NCBI GenBank assembly: GCA_002238505.1
Contig: MPMM01000001.1
Location: 186,001-250,000 of the forward strand
DNA: 64,000 nucleotides
Origin: SAR202 cluster bacterium bin22
GTDB lineage: Bacteria > Chloroflexota > Dehalococcoidia > Lucifugimonadales > UBA3495
Reading direction: 5' to 3'
The translations under genes were made by a program, and so were the position numbers. How positions within the stretch are numbered: the stretch's first letter is position 1; each line of letters opens with the position of its first letter. The notes below the pieces were generated by a model that worked only from the letters and a program-made list of their open reading frames with translations, made no database searches and was not told the origin of the DNA. This document shows positions 24,208 to 33,982 of this stretch, one piece after another.

Positions 24208-24922
24208 CTTTGTATTTGGCGTTTGACGGATCCTGGATATACCCTTTGCACTGACGGGCTCTGTACCGTTGGTAATATCCCCCACGTAAAGCGGGCTGCC
24301 ACGAGGGCAACCCATACGTTTTCATCGGCCTGATTCGCTCGTACGGCGACACATTCAGGCTGACTCCAGGAACTACTTGCTTCTGTCCCAGACCTGGGGC
24401 TAATCGACAATTGGCGGACCCATCCTATTGCCTCAACCAGGTTTCACTCTCGCAGAGATTGGGTCTCTTGTCAGGCTGCATCTTGCAGTCATCGGTATTT
24501 CGGGTTACTGAAGATCCGATTGATCTCCTGCCGAGTTCGGTCAGGAGCCTCGACGTTGGCGTCCATGCGTAAACTTACCTCGACTCGCGATGCTAGACTA
24601 CCGGCTGGATGATATACTTTTCTCCACTGGCTCGCCCTCCCCTTCACGGCGCGTAAGCTCTGGCCCCTCATGCCGCCGGGGAACAGACCCCCAGGCGTGA
24701 AGCGGACCATCGTATTCAACATAAGACCCGTGGTGAGCCCCGGGCTGGCCCCCGAATAGATGGCTTCAACCGAAGCCTTGATCGCATCAATATCAGTGCG
24801 GGTGCGAAACATATCTTGCGCCGCAGGGCACTCTCATTTCCCACGTTAAATCTCCTTGCTGCCACACCCTTGCCAGCGCCCGAGTAACACTACCGTCCCT
24901 GCCTGTATGGAGGAGTCGATTA
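24208..24922. other. Intergenic region without a supported gene
   Basis: About 715 bases. A minus-strand frame (24812-24489, 107 codons, MFRTRTDIDAIKASVEAIYS...) is open but lacks a ribosome site and resembles no family I know; it could be a decayed gene. GGAGG at 24910 belongs to the ThDP gene downstream. No RNA gene was seen. Confidence 0.4.
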
Positions 24923-26611
24923 ATGGTCTCAATGAGCGGAGGAGAAGCCCTTTCCAGATCCCTGGTAGGAGAGGGGGTAGAGGTCGTATTCGGAATCCCG
25001 GGCATCCAGATATACGGGATAGTTGCAGCCCTGCGTGATGAACCGGGCATCCGCATGATTGCGCCCCGGCACGAACAAGCCACGACCTACATGGCCGATG
25101 GCTATGCCCGCGCATCGGGAAAGCCCGGGGTTGCCCTTGTGGTTCCCGGTGTGGGACTTTACAACGCGGCTTCCGGCCTGACCAACGCATATTCGCGCTC
25201 TACTCCCGTCCTTATCATTGCTGGCCAGATCCCCCGGGGCGCCATCGGGAAGAACCGGGGATCCGTTCACGAGATAGCCAACCAGCCCGATATCGTTCGC
25301 CCCGTGACCAAATGGCAGCGCCAGGCCGAAAGGCCCCGCGAAGTTCCCGACGCCGTGTTCGAAGCCTTCAGGCAGATGCGCACCGGACGACCACGTCCCG
25401 TCCTGATCGAAATGCCTCCGGAGGCAGGAGTAGAACGGGAGGAAGTGCAGCTTCGGAACCCCGCCCGCGTCTCGCCCATCGTTCCCAGCCCGGACAGCCT
25501 TCGGGAGGTCGCGGAAGTTATCGCCAGGTCTCGTACGCCTCTGATTTACGCCGGAGGCGGAGTGGCGCGGTCCGACGCGGAACAAGCCCTGGTGAAGCTG
25601 GCTGAGGCTACCAACATACCCGTGGTTACCTCCAGCGGCGGCAAAGGGACCATTCCTGACAGCCATCCGCTTTCCTACGGCTCCTGTTTCAGTCCACGGG
25701 GTGAATTACAGGAAATGAACCAGCTATTCGATGTGATGCAGGCCGCCGACGTCGTCATCGGGATCGGAGCCCGCTTCGCCCTGGGCAACCCGGCTGGTGA
25801 GGCCTGCGTCCTGGTGAACATCAACATCGACGATTCCGAACTGACCAGGCACCAGGCCAACACCATTCCGCTGCACGGCGACGCCAGGGCGACCATCGAG
25901 GCGCTCCTTCCGCACATCATCGAGGCCGGCGCCACGGACCGGCCCTCGCCGGCCGAGGCGGTTACTGCTGCCCGTAACCTGATAACCTACTACGACATCC
26001 GTCTCCAGGAACCCCAGTACGAGGTCCTGGAGGCAATGCAGAACGGAGTTCCCGAAGACGCTTTCATGGTTTGGGACGTCACCCAGTTCGGCTACTATGC
26101 CCGCACCCATTGGCAGGTGAATCATCCCAAGACCTACATCGACTCCGGCTACTCCTTCAATTTGGGCTACGCCTTCCCCACTGCCCTGGGTGTCAAGGTC
26201 GCCCAGCCCAACCGTCCCGTCGTCTGCATAACCGGCGACGGTGGGTTCATGTTTAACTCCTCAGAGCTTTCCACGGCAGTCCAATACGGCATCAACGTCG
26301 TTACCGTCGTCTTCCGTAACGACTCCTACGGCAACGTGGCCCGCGATTTGGACGATTTCTTCGGCGGGGCCTACGGGACGGACTTGCACAACCCCGACTT
26401 CGTCAAGTTCGCTGAGTCTTTCGGCGCGGTGGGAATGCGGGCCAGCAATCCCCTGGAACTGGAGAAGTTGATTCCCCTGGCGTTGGAGCGGGAGGCGCCG
26501 GTGGTAATAGACGTCCCCTTCGGAGAAATGCCAATACCTCGTGCCCCCCAGTTCGCCCCCTTCTACCGCCTGCCCTGGACCACGCCCCAGGAGGGCCTTA
26601 TCCAGTCCTGA
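24923..26611 (+). CDS. ThDP-dependent enzyme, acetolactate synthase-like
   Basis: This 562-residue protein has a PYR domain (SGGEALSRSLVGEGVEVVFG, IPGIQIYG, the cofactor Glu in APRHEQATTYMADGYAR), a middle domain (TPLIYAGGGVARSDAEQAL, VTSSGGKGTIPDSHPLSYG) and a PP domain with CITGDGGFMFNSSELSTAVQ and FRNDSYGN. It is closer to the acetohydroxyacid synthase branch than the first ThDP gene, but no small regulatory subunit or other branched-chain gene is near, so it may be another 2-oxo-acid lyase or carboligase. GGAGG stands 9 bases before the ATG. Confidence 0.87.
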   Translation: MVSMSGGEALSRSLVGEGVEVVFGIPGIQIYGIVAALRDEPGIRMIAPRHEQATTYMADGYARASGKPGVALVVPGVGLYNAASGLTNAYSRSTPVLIIAGQIPRGAIGKNRGSVHEIANQPDIVRPVTKWQRQAERPREVPDAVFEAFRQMRTGRPRPVLIEMPPEAGVEREEVQLRNPARVSPIVPSPDSLREVAEVIARSRTPLIYAGGGVARSDAEQALVKLAEATNIPVVTSSGGKGTIPDSHPLSYGSCFSPRGELQEMNQLFDVMQAADVVIGIGARFALGNPAGEACVLVNINIDDSELTRHQANTIPLHGDARATIEALLPHIIEAGATDRPSPAEAVTAARNLITYYDIRLQEPQYEVLEAMQNGVPEDAFMVWDVTQFGYYARTHWQVNHPKTYIDSGYSFNLGYAFPTALGVKVAQPNRPVVCITGDGGFMFNSSELSTAVQYGINVVTVVFRNDSYGNVARDLDDFFGGAYGTDLHNPDFVKFAESFGAVGMRASNPLELEKLIPLALEREAPVVIDVPFGEMPIPRAPQFAPFYRLPWTTPQEGLIQS

Positions 26612-26658
26612 CGGGCCGTCGCTCGACAGCTTGGGACAAGTGGCGAGACAAGAGCAAA

Positions 26659-26714
26659 GAGCCCCATACCATCGCGGCAACCAGTTGCGAGGTTGCCGCG
26701 ATGGTATGGGGCTC
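26659..26714. terminator. Perfect 24-bp inverted repeat between convergent genes
   Basis: Bases 26659-26682 pair perfectly with 26691-26714 around the 8-base loop AGTTGCGA. There is no T-run on either side. The position between convergent genes suggests transcription termination; the unusual stem length might instead mark a remnant of a mobile element. Confidence 0.6.
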
Positions 26715-26887
26715 CTGGGTCATATCTGGGGCCACTGTACCGGACCCGTAATCTTCCTGAAGTGGTTTTAACAAACTGAAGCAGAGGAGACAATTGGCAA
26801 CCAAATGTGATCGGGAGAGTCTTTACTTCCCGTCACCCCTGAATCTGGCTGCCGCCATCGCCTGGACTCACTGACTGCCGATTAACC

Positions 26888-28552
<1,665 letters not shown>

Positions 28553-28690
28553 CAGCCTTCTCCCATTGATGTCGTTAGTTCCAGTCTAACTATGCGGGAA
28601 ATGAGTAGTCAACGAAAGGACATAAGCAAGGAACTGCTGCACGCAGCGTCGGGGAAGTCGCTGTACCGGACGGGGGATTCCCCTGGCCAG

Positions 28691-29905
28691 CTATTCCTGC
28701 AGGGAGGCAAAGCGACGCCGGCCCACCTTTACGGCAGTGCCGGGTTCCGGGGGCTGGAACTGGGAGTCATCGGCCAGTTTGCGGGACGCACCGGATGGCG
28801 GGAACAGCTCCACGGCCCCCTGGCTAATCATGCGCTTGCCTTCGCTGACGCTGGAAACCAGGCCGGCCGATACCAGGGCGTTGCTCCAGCGGGGGCCTAC
28901 CAGAGACGAGATGGTCACCACCGGCATATCTTCGGGCAAGGATCTTTGCTGCACCACCCGCTCGAAACGTTCCCTGGCGGCAATGGCGGAATCCTTGTCG
29001 TGGAACACCCGGGTAATATCTTCCGCCAGCTTTTTCTTCAGGTCCATAGGGTTGACGGTCTGACCGGCGATGCTCTGGGTCATTTCCACCAGGTCATCTT
29101 CAGGCGTGTCGGTCAGGTAATCAAAATAGGAAACTATCAACTCGTCGGGCAGGGACATGATTTTGCCGAACATGTCGTCGGGCGGTTCATCCACTCCCAC
29201 GTAGTTGTCCAGGCTCTTGCTCATCTTCTGGACGCCGTCCGTGCCTACCAGGATGGGCATCAGGAAGCACTGTTGGGGACGCTGTCCCATCATTCCCTGC
29301 AGCTCTCTGCCCACCAGCAGGTTGAACATCTGGTCCGTGCCGCCAAATTCCACGTCCGACTCAATGGCCACGGAGTCGTACGCCTGGAGCAGGGGGTAAA
29401 GCAGTTCGGTTATGGCGATGGGCCGGTGCTCGGAGAACCGCTTGGCGAAATCGTCCCGCTCCAGGAACTGGGCCACGGTGAAGCGGCCTGTCAGCCCGAT
29501 CACGTCGGCAAGGGAGAACTTCCCGAACCACTCGCTCTGGTACACAACCTGGGCTCGGTCCCGGTCCACAACCTTGAAAAACTGCTGCAGGTAGGACTGG
29601 GCGTTTTCCATCACTTCATCGTGGGTCAGCATGGGGCGGGTGGCGGAGCGCCCGCTGGGATCACCTATCTGGGCCGTCCAGTCTCCAACGATAAGAATAA
29701 GCTGGTGACCCAGGTCCTGCAGTTGCCGCAACTTGCGAAGGCCAACCACGTGGCCCAGGTGGATGTCGGGACGGCTGGGATCGAAACCCATCTTCAGCCG
29801 CAGGGGTTTGCCTTCCTCCAGTAGCTTGACGAACTCCTGGCGGACGATGATGTCGCTGACGCCGCGCTCGGTAACGCGCTTCAATTCCGCCGGGCTAATG
29901 GCCAT
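28691..29905 (-). CDS. tyrS: Tyrosyl-tRNA synthetase
   Basis: This 404-residue class I synthetase has the HIGH motif as DIHLGH at 47-52, the tyrosine-binding GDWTAQIGDPSGRSATRP and FGGTDQMFNLLVGREL, and a true KMSKS loop in DGVQKMSKSLDNYVG. The C-terminal third has the S4-like RNA-binding fold. The lineage resembles the TyrZ type. It charges tRNA-Tyr in the cytosol. Its start overlaps the 3' end of ribF by 11 bases, so the two form an operon read from ribF to tyrS. Confidence 0.95.
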   Translation of the reverse strand: MAISPAELKRVTERGVSDIIVRQEFVKLLEEGKPLRLKMGFDPSRPDIHLGHVVGLRKLRQLQDLGHQLILIVGDWTAQIGDPSGRSATRPMLTHDEVMENAQSYLQQFFKVVDRDRAQVVYQSEWFGKFSLADVIGLTGRFTVAQFLERDDFAKRFSEHRPIAITELLYPLLQAYDSVAIESDVEFGGTDQMFNLLVGRELQGMMGQRPQQCFLMPILVGTDGVQKMSKSLDNYVGVDEPPDDMFGKIMSLPDELIVSYFDYLTDTPEDDLVEMTQSIAGQTVNPMDLKKKLAEDITRVFHDKDSAIAARERFERVVQQRSLPEDMPVVTISSLVGPRWSNALVSAGLVSSVSEGKRMISQGAVELFPPSGASRKLADDSQFQPPEPGTAVKVGRRRFASLQE

Positions 29906-30833
29906 TGGCGCCTCCGGAAATTGCCAGGGTATCTCTGGTATCGGCCACGTCCCTGTTTATCTGCTCTACCAGCGCATCCAGGCTGCTGAAAGTCTCCTGG
30001 TCGCGGAGCTTGTCCACAAATTCCACTTCCAGCTCACGTCCGTACAGGTCGCCCTCAAAGTCCAGGATATAGACCTCTACCAGGCGTTCCGAAAGCCCAA
30101 AGGTCGGACGGACCCCAATACTGGTAGCTGAAGGCCGGCGGACCCCATCGACCAACGCCCAGGTGGCGTAAATGCCATCGGCAGGGTGAGCCATACCCTT
30201 GTTGACGTCCACGTTAGCTGTGGGGAACCCCAGGGTGCGGCCCCGGCGGTCGCCGGTAATAACCTCGCCCGACATGGAAAATGTGCGACCAAGCAACTGG
30301 TTGGAAACGGCAACTTCCCCGTCGGTGAGCTTCTGCCGGATTACCCTGCTCTTGACCAGCAGTCCATCCAGGAGGAGAGGCTCCACCACCTCCACCGAGA
30401 AGCCCATTTCTCGACCAAGCTCCGCAAGGCGTTCGGAGTTCCCCTCCCGATTTCGGCCCAGGGCGAAATCTGAACCGATTACCAGGCCCTTCATATTGAG
30501 GTTTTCCACCAGGAGTCCGACAAAATCACCAGCCGACAGTTGGGCCAGTTCCTGGGTAAATTCGAGGGACACTATCTGGTCTATGCCCTGCTGGCGAATC
30601 AGTTCTTCCTTGCGGCCCAGCGTGGTTATCAGGGATACGTCACGGCCTGGTTGAAGAACCGTTACGGGGTGGTTGGCGAAAGTAAGGACAATGGGCTGGT
30701 ACTGGGCGCCGGCCGCGGCTTTGAGGTGCTGCAGAAGGTGGGAATGGCCCCGATGAACTCCATCAAAGACGCCGATGGTTATAACTGTTTCCCTCTGCGG
30801 AGAAACACTGTTAAGCCGCTGGCGAAAGCTCAT
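29895..30833 (-). CDS. ribF: Bifunctional riboflavin kinase/FAD synthetase RibF
   Basis: This 312-residue protein begins the FAD synthetase (nucleotidyltransferase) domain with ITIGVFDGVHRGHSHLLQHL, contains LTFANHPVTVLQP and IGSDFALGRNREGN, and then the riboflavin kinase domain with TGDRRGRTLGFPTANVDV, KGMAHPADGIYATWA and VEVYILDFEGDLYGRELEVEFVDKLRDQ. The two domains make FMN and FAD from riboflavin. This fits the many flavin enzymes encoded around it. It is the first gene of the ribF-tyrS operon. Confidence 0.95.
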   Translation of the reverse strand: MSFRQRLNSVSPQRETVITIGVFDGVHRGHSHLLQHLKAAAGAQYQPIVLTFANHPVTVLQPGRDVSLITTLGRKEELIRQQGIDQIVSLEFTQELAQLSAGDFVGLLVENLNMKGLVIGSDFALGRNREGNSERLAELGREMGFSVEVVEPLLLDGLLVKSRVIRQKLTDGEVAVSNQLLGRTFSMSGEVITGDRRGRTLGFPTANVDVNKGMAHPADGIYATWALVDGVRRPSATSIGVRPTFGLSERLVEVYILDFEGDLYGRELEVEFVDKLRDQETFSSLDALVEQINRDVADTRDTLAISGGANGH

Positions 30834-31151
30834 CCTGACTCGTTATCCTGTGGGGCAGTGTTTACCTGGGCAAATGGGGACGGGAACGGGGCTTTGGCCC
30901 GATTCGGATACTAGCATAGGCCCATAGGAGCGTCAACCGAAACGCGTTGCGGGTAGATGCGGATTTCGTGGCTGCGAAACCCGCACAACTCTGGGTAACT
31001 GTAGCCCCGGGGTCACCCAATTGATGGGCATCCACGGGAAACCGTTCGTAGCAGGCTTGCCGAACCATCCTGGTCGGCCCTTCCCTGGGCCAAGGGACGA
31101 ACTCAGAAGGAGACTTCACTCAGGTAATCTATAGGTCCTGCTTGCGACCCC

Positions 31152-31300
31152 GGGTCTTTCGATTATTGTGTTAGAGTCTCTTTCTTTTGGTAGAGTCTCT
31201 TCCACCGTTCGCCCTGAGCCCGTCGAAGGGCCGCCCGGACTGGTTCTCCAGGCTCACCACGAACGGACTCGAGGAGTTGCCACCGACAATCGAAAGACCC
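31152..31300. repeat. MITE-like element, copy 1 (149 bp)
   Basis: A 13-bp perfect terminal inverted repeat, GGGTCTTTCGATT at 31152-31164 and its complement at 31288-31300, bounds a core with further inner pairing (CCGTTCG with CGAACGG, TGAGCC with GGCTCA). It contains no gene. The core TTCGCCCTGAGCCCGTCGAA is a widely dispersed bacterial repeat. Confidence 0.7.
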
Positions 31301-31640
31301 TGGTGGATAACCACATTCCCTTGACACCACCCCCTTCCCACCCTGGATAACCCGCCCCTACTATTAAAAGACAATACTAGGAAAGGACCAGCCACCCGGG
31401 CACAAACCTTGCCACCAGGAACCCCTGTCATCCTGGGCAAAACCGGAGGAACTGAAATCCATGCCGGAAACCATGTCCCGTCAACCCCCGTCAGAATTCC
31501 CGCCTCACCCATTGGGAAAGGGCCACAAGATGAGGGAAACACCCTTTCATCAACCTGTCATCTGCCCCCATCCCCAGCTACAAAACAACAGGAAATGAAA
31601 GGAAATAACAGGAGAAAACGAATTTCACCCTTTTTCACGT

Positions 31641-31665
31641 AGGGGCGGGTTTCAAGCCCGCCCCT
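31641..31665. repeat. Extragenic GGGCGGG hairpin
   Basis: AGGGGCGGG (31641-31649) pairs with CCCGCCCCT (31657-31665) with loop TTTCAAG. CGT precedes it. It is like the hairpins at 8787 and 24182 but does not end a gene. Confidence 0.55.
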
Positions 31666-31753
31666 GACCCTGGAAACAAAGGAACCCGAACGGACCGCAA
31701 CCAAACCCAAAAACAAAACTCACCCCTCGCCCTGTCGGACAAGGGAGGGTGCA

Positions 31754-31907
31754 GGGTCTTTCGATTCTTTTGGTAGAGTCTCTTTCACCGTTCGCCCTGA
31801 GCCCGTCGACACCGTTCGCCCTGAGCCCGTCGAAGGGCCGCCCGGAATGGTTCTCCAGGCTCACCACGAACGGACTCGAGGAATTGCCACCGACAATCGA
31901 AAGACCC
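31754..31907. repeat. MITE-like element, copy 2 (154 bp) with internal tandem duplication
   Basis: It has the same terminal repeats as copy 1 (31754-31766 and 31895-31907) and nearly the same core. A 24-bp unit beginning CACCGTTCGCCCTGAGCC is exactly duplicated in tandem (31786-31809, 31810-31833). About 12 bases present in copy 1 near its left end are missing. Confidence 0.7.
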
Positions 31908-32020
31908 TGGCTTGCGACCTGCTTTTCTTGTGCAATCGGTTTACCCCGATTAACATTATCCCCGCAGGCGCCGGTCAAAATGCAGTGCGCTTACCCGGTA
32001 CTGAACGAAGGAGGCGAGAT

Positions 32021-32710
32021 TTGGAACCGATTATCCGGAACTACCGTGACCATTACTCCCCAGGCAACGCAGCCAGGCTGATCAACATGAATGACAATCC
32101 GCCCACTACTACCCTGAGCTACTCCCATATCCACCCGGGAGAGACCAGCAGTCACCACATCCATCCCTGGGAGCACGAGGTTTTCGTAATCAAGGGGTCG
32201 GGGACACTGGTATGCGACGGGGTGAACTACCCGGTGAAGGCCGGGGACGCCATTTACATTCCCCCCAATGTGGACCACTACACCCTGAACGACGGTGGCG
32301 AGGGTGACATCGAGCGAATTGAGATCAATCCATTGCTCTCTTCCCGGAGCGGCGGGGCCAAGAATAATGGCGGGACCGGCACCGGCAGACCGCCGGTCAT
32401 CAAGAACCTGGCAGACCTGGATACCAGCCCCGGCGCTGCCCGACCCGTTCTGACTGCGGAGGACGGCGCACGACACTATGTACTGGCCCACCGGGGCATG
32501 GCAGATGGGGAAGTAAGCCCTAACCACATCCACGAGGGTGAGCACCTGGCCTACTTCCTGGAAGGTGGCTGCATTCTCACCTGCGACGGCAAGGAGTACA
32601 CGGTGTCCGAAGGCGACGCCATCCTGGTTCCGCCCAACACCGAGCACGAATGGAGTCGCAGCGCGGGCCCAGTGGCCAACTGGCTGGTCTTCAACCCGGT
32701 TCGAAACTAG
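32021..32710 (+). CDS. Bicupin protein
   Basis: This 229-residue protein starts at TTG, six bases after a perfect AAGGAGG. Cupin 1: SSHHIHPWEHEVFVIKGSGT, with the His and Glu metal ligands, and GDAIYIPPNVDHY as the second motif. Cupin 2: SPNHIHEGEHLAYFLEGGC and GDAILVPPNTEHEW. Both have a full 3-His-1-Glu set, so both may bind a metal. Bicupins include dioxygenases, isomerases and oxalate-type decarboxylases. No function is assigned. It is convergent with the acyl-CoA dehydrogenase gene. Confidence 0.85.
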   Translation: MEPIIRNYRDHYSPGNAARLINMNDNPPTTTLSYSHIHPGETSSHHIHPWEHEVFVIKGSGTLVCDGVNYPVKAGDAIYIPPNVDHYTLNDGGEGDIERIEINPLLSSRSGGAKNNGGTGTGRPPVIKNLADLDTSPGAARPVLTAEDGARHYVLAHRGMADGEVSPNHIHEGEHLAYFLEGGCILTCDGKEYTVSEGDAILVPPNTEHEWSRSAGPVANWLVFNPVRN

Positions 32711-32744
32711 CGGCTGCATTTTGCCGCATCGCCCCGGGGCCGGG

Positions 32745-33911
32745 TTAAGCCTGGTACTCGGGGCGGCGCAGCAACTGGCGCGCTATTACCAGGCGCAAAA
32801 TTTCGTTGGTCCCTTCCCCGATAATCATCAGGGGAGCGTCCCGGTAGTAACGTTCCACCGGGGACTCCTTGATGTAGCCGTATCCGCCATGAATGCGCAT
32901 GGCCTCCATGGTCACTTCGCCGCAGATTTCGCTGGCGAAGAGCTTGGCCATCCCCGTTTCCAGGTCCACCCTTTCTCCTGAATCCTTCTTGGCGGCGGCG
33001 TCATAGGTCAGCAGCCGAGCGGCCTGGATCTTGGTGGCCATATCGGCCAGCTTTAGCTGCACTGCCTGGTGCTGGGATATGGGGACTCCAAAGGTCTCCC
33101 GCTGCTGCGAGTAGCGAATTGCGGCCTCAAAGGCTGCCTGCGCCACACCCACAGCCCGGGCGGCCACGTTTATCCGGCCCGTTTCCAGGCCGCTCATCAC
33201 CTGGCCAAATCCCAGATTCTCTTCCAGTCCCACCAGGTTGTCCGCCGGCACTCTGAAGTCCTCAAATATCAGCTCGCAGGTGTCCAGGCCGCGGTAGCCC
33301 AGTTTATCCAGGTCTCTCCCAACTTTGAACCCGGGGTCTCCCTTCTCGGCGATGAAAGCGCTGATGCCTCGATGGCGGGGCTCAACGTTACGGTCGGTAC
33401 GGGCCAGGAGCAGAAAGGTATCACCGTATCGGCCGTTGGTGATGAACATCTTGCTGCCGTTGACGACGTACTCCTCGCCGTCCTTGTCGGCGGTTACCTG
33501 CAGGTTTGCCACGTCGGTGCCGCCGCCAGGCTCGGTCAGGGCCAGACCGCCCCGCTTGCGGCCCGTTGCCAGGTCCGGAAGAAACTGGCGTTTCTGCTCC
33601 TCAGTGCCGTAGTGGGTCAGCACGTAGGTCATTATGTGATGGGTTCCGATGGCGCCCGTGATACTCATGAAGGCCTTGCTCATCTCCTCGAAGATGAGCG
33701 CGAAGGTCGTGTAGTCCAGCCCCATCCCACCGTACTCTTCCGGTACAGTTATGCCGAACAGCCCCAGTTCCTTCATTTTGTCTATCAGGTCCAGGGGCAC
33801 GGTGTCTTCCAGGTCATGCTGGGCTGCCACCGGTTCCACTTCCCGGCGGACGAAGTCCTTCACCATGTTTACGATCTGAGAGCGGGCTTCTTCGGGCGTC
33901 TGGGTTGTCAC
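32745..33911 (-). CDS. Acyl-CoA dehydrogenase
   Basis: This 388-residue flavoprotein has GLALTEPGGGTDVANLQVTA (FAD and substrate signature), MFITNGRYGDTFLLLARTD, ISAFIAEKGDPGFKVGRDLDKLG and the C-terminal IHGGYGYIKESPVERYYRDA with GEGTNEILRLVIARQLL. The catalytic Glu is expected at that GEGTNEI or an earlier helix site, as in short-chain members. It catalyses alpha,beta-dehydrogenation of an acyl-CoA and passes electrons to ETF. It is a single gene, 71 bases from the DUF4349 gene upstream in its direction. Confidence 0.93.
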   Translation of the reverse strand: MTTQTPEEARSQIVNMVKDFVRREVEPVAAQHDLEDTVPLDLIDKMKELGLFGITVPEEYGGMGLDYTTFALIFEEMSKAFMSITGAIGTHHIMTYVLTHYGTEEQKRQFLPDLATGRKRGGLALTEPGGGTDVANLQVTADKDGEEYVVNGSKMFITNGRYGDTFLLLARTDRNVEPRHRGISAFIAEKGDPGFKVGRDLDKLGYRGLDTCELIFEDFRVPADNLVGLEENLGFGQVMSGLETGRINVAARAVGVAQAAFEAAIRYSQQRETFGVPISQHQAVQLKLADMATKIQAARLLTYDAAAKKDSGERVDLETGMAKLFASEICGEVTMEAMRIHGGYGYIKESPVERYYRDAPLMIIGEGTNEILRLVIARQLLRRPEYQA

Positions 33912-33982
33912 TCTTGCACTCCATGTCAGTAATTTCTTGCCTTTAACTGGTTCCCGGGGCAGTACCCGGCGGCGAACCTGGC

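Larger units (their letters stand above)
30834..32020. other. 1.2-kb non-coding region rich in repeats
   Basis: No protein-coding gene is supported. It holds two copies of a terminal-inverted-repeat element (31152-31300 and 31754-31907) and a GGGCGGG hairpin (31641-31665). Open frames here run over the repeats and are not genes. The last bases (32008-32014, AAGGAGG) are the ribosome site of the bicupin gene. Confidence 0.6.

Noticed and set aside
24489-24812. 107-codon minus-strand frame
   Set aside because: No ribosome site, no recognisable motif; left as a low-confidence note in the intergenic entry.
31168-31350. Small open frames over the repeats at 31.1-31.9 kb
   Set aside because: They run across both copies of the terminal-inverted-repeat element and have no ribosome sites.
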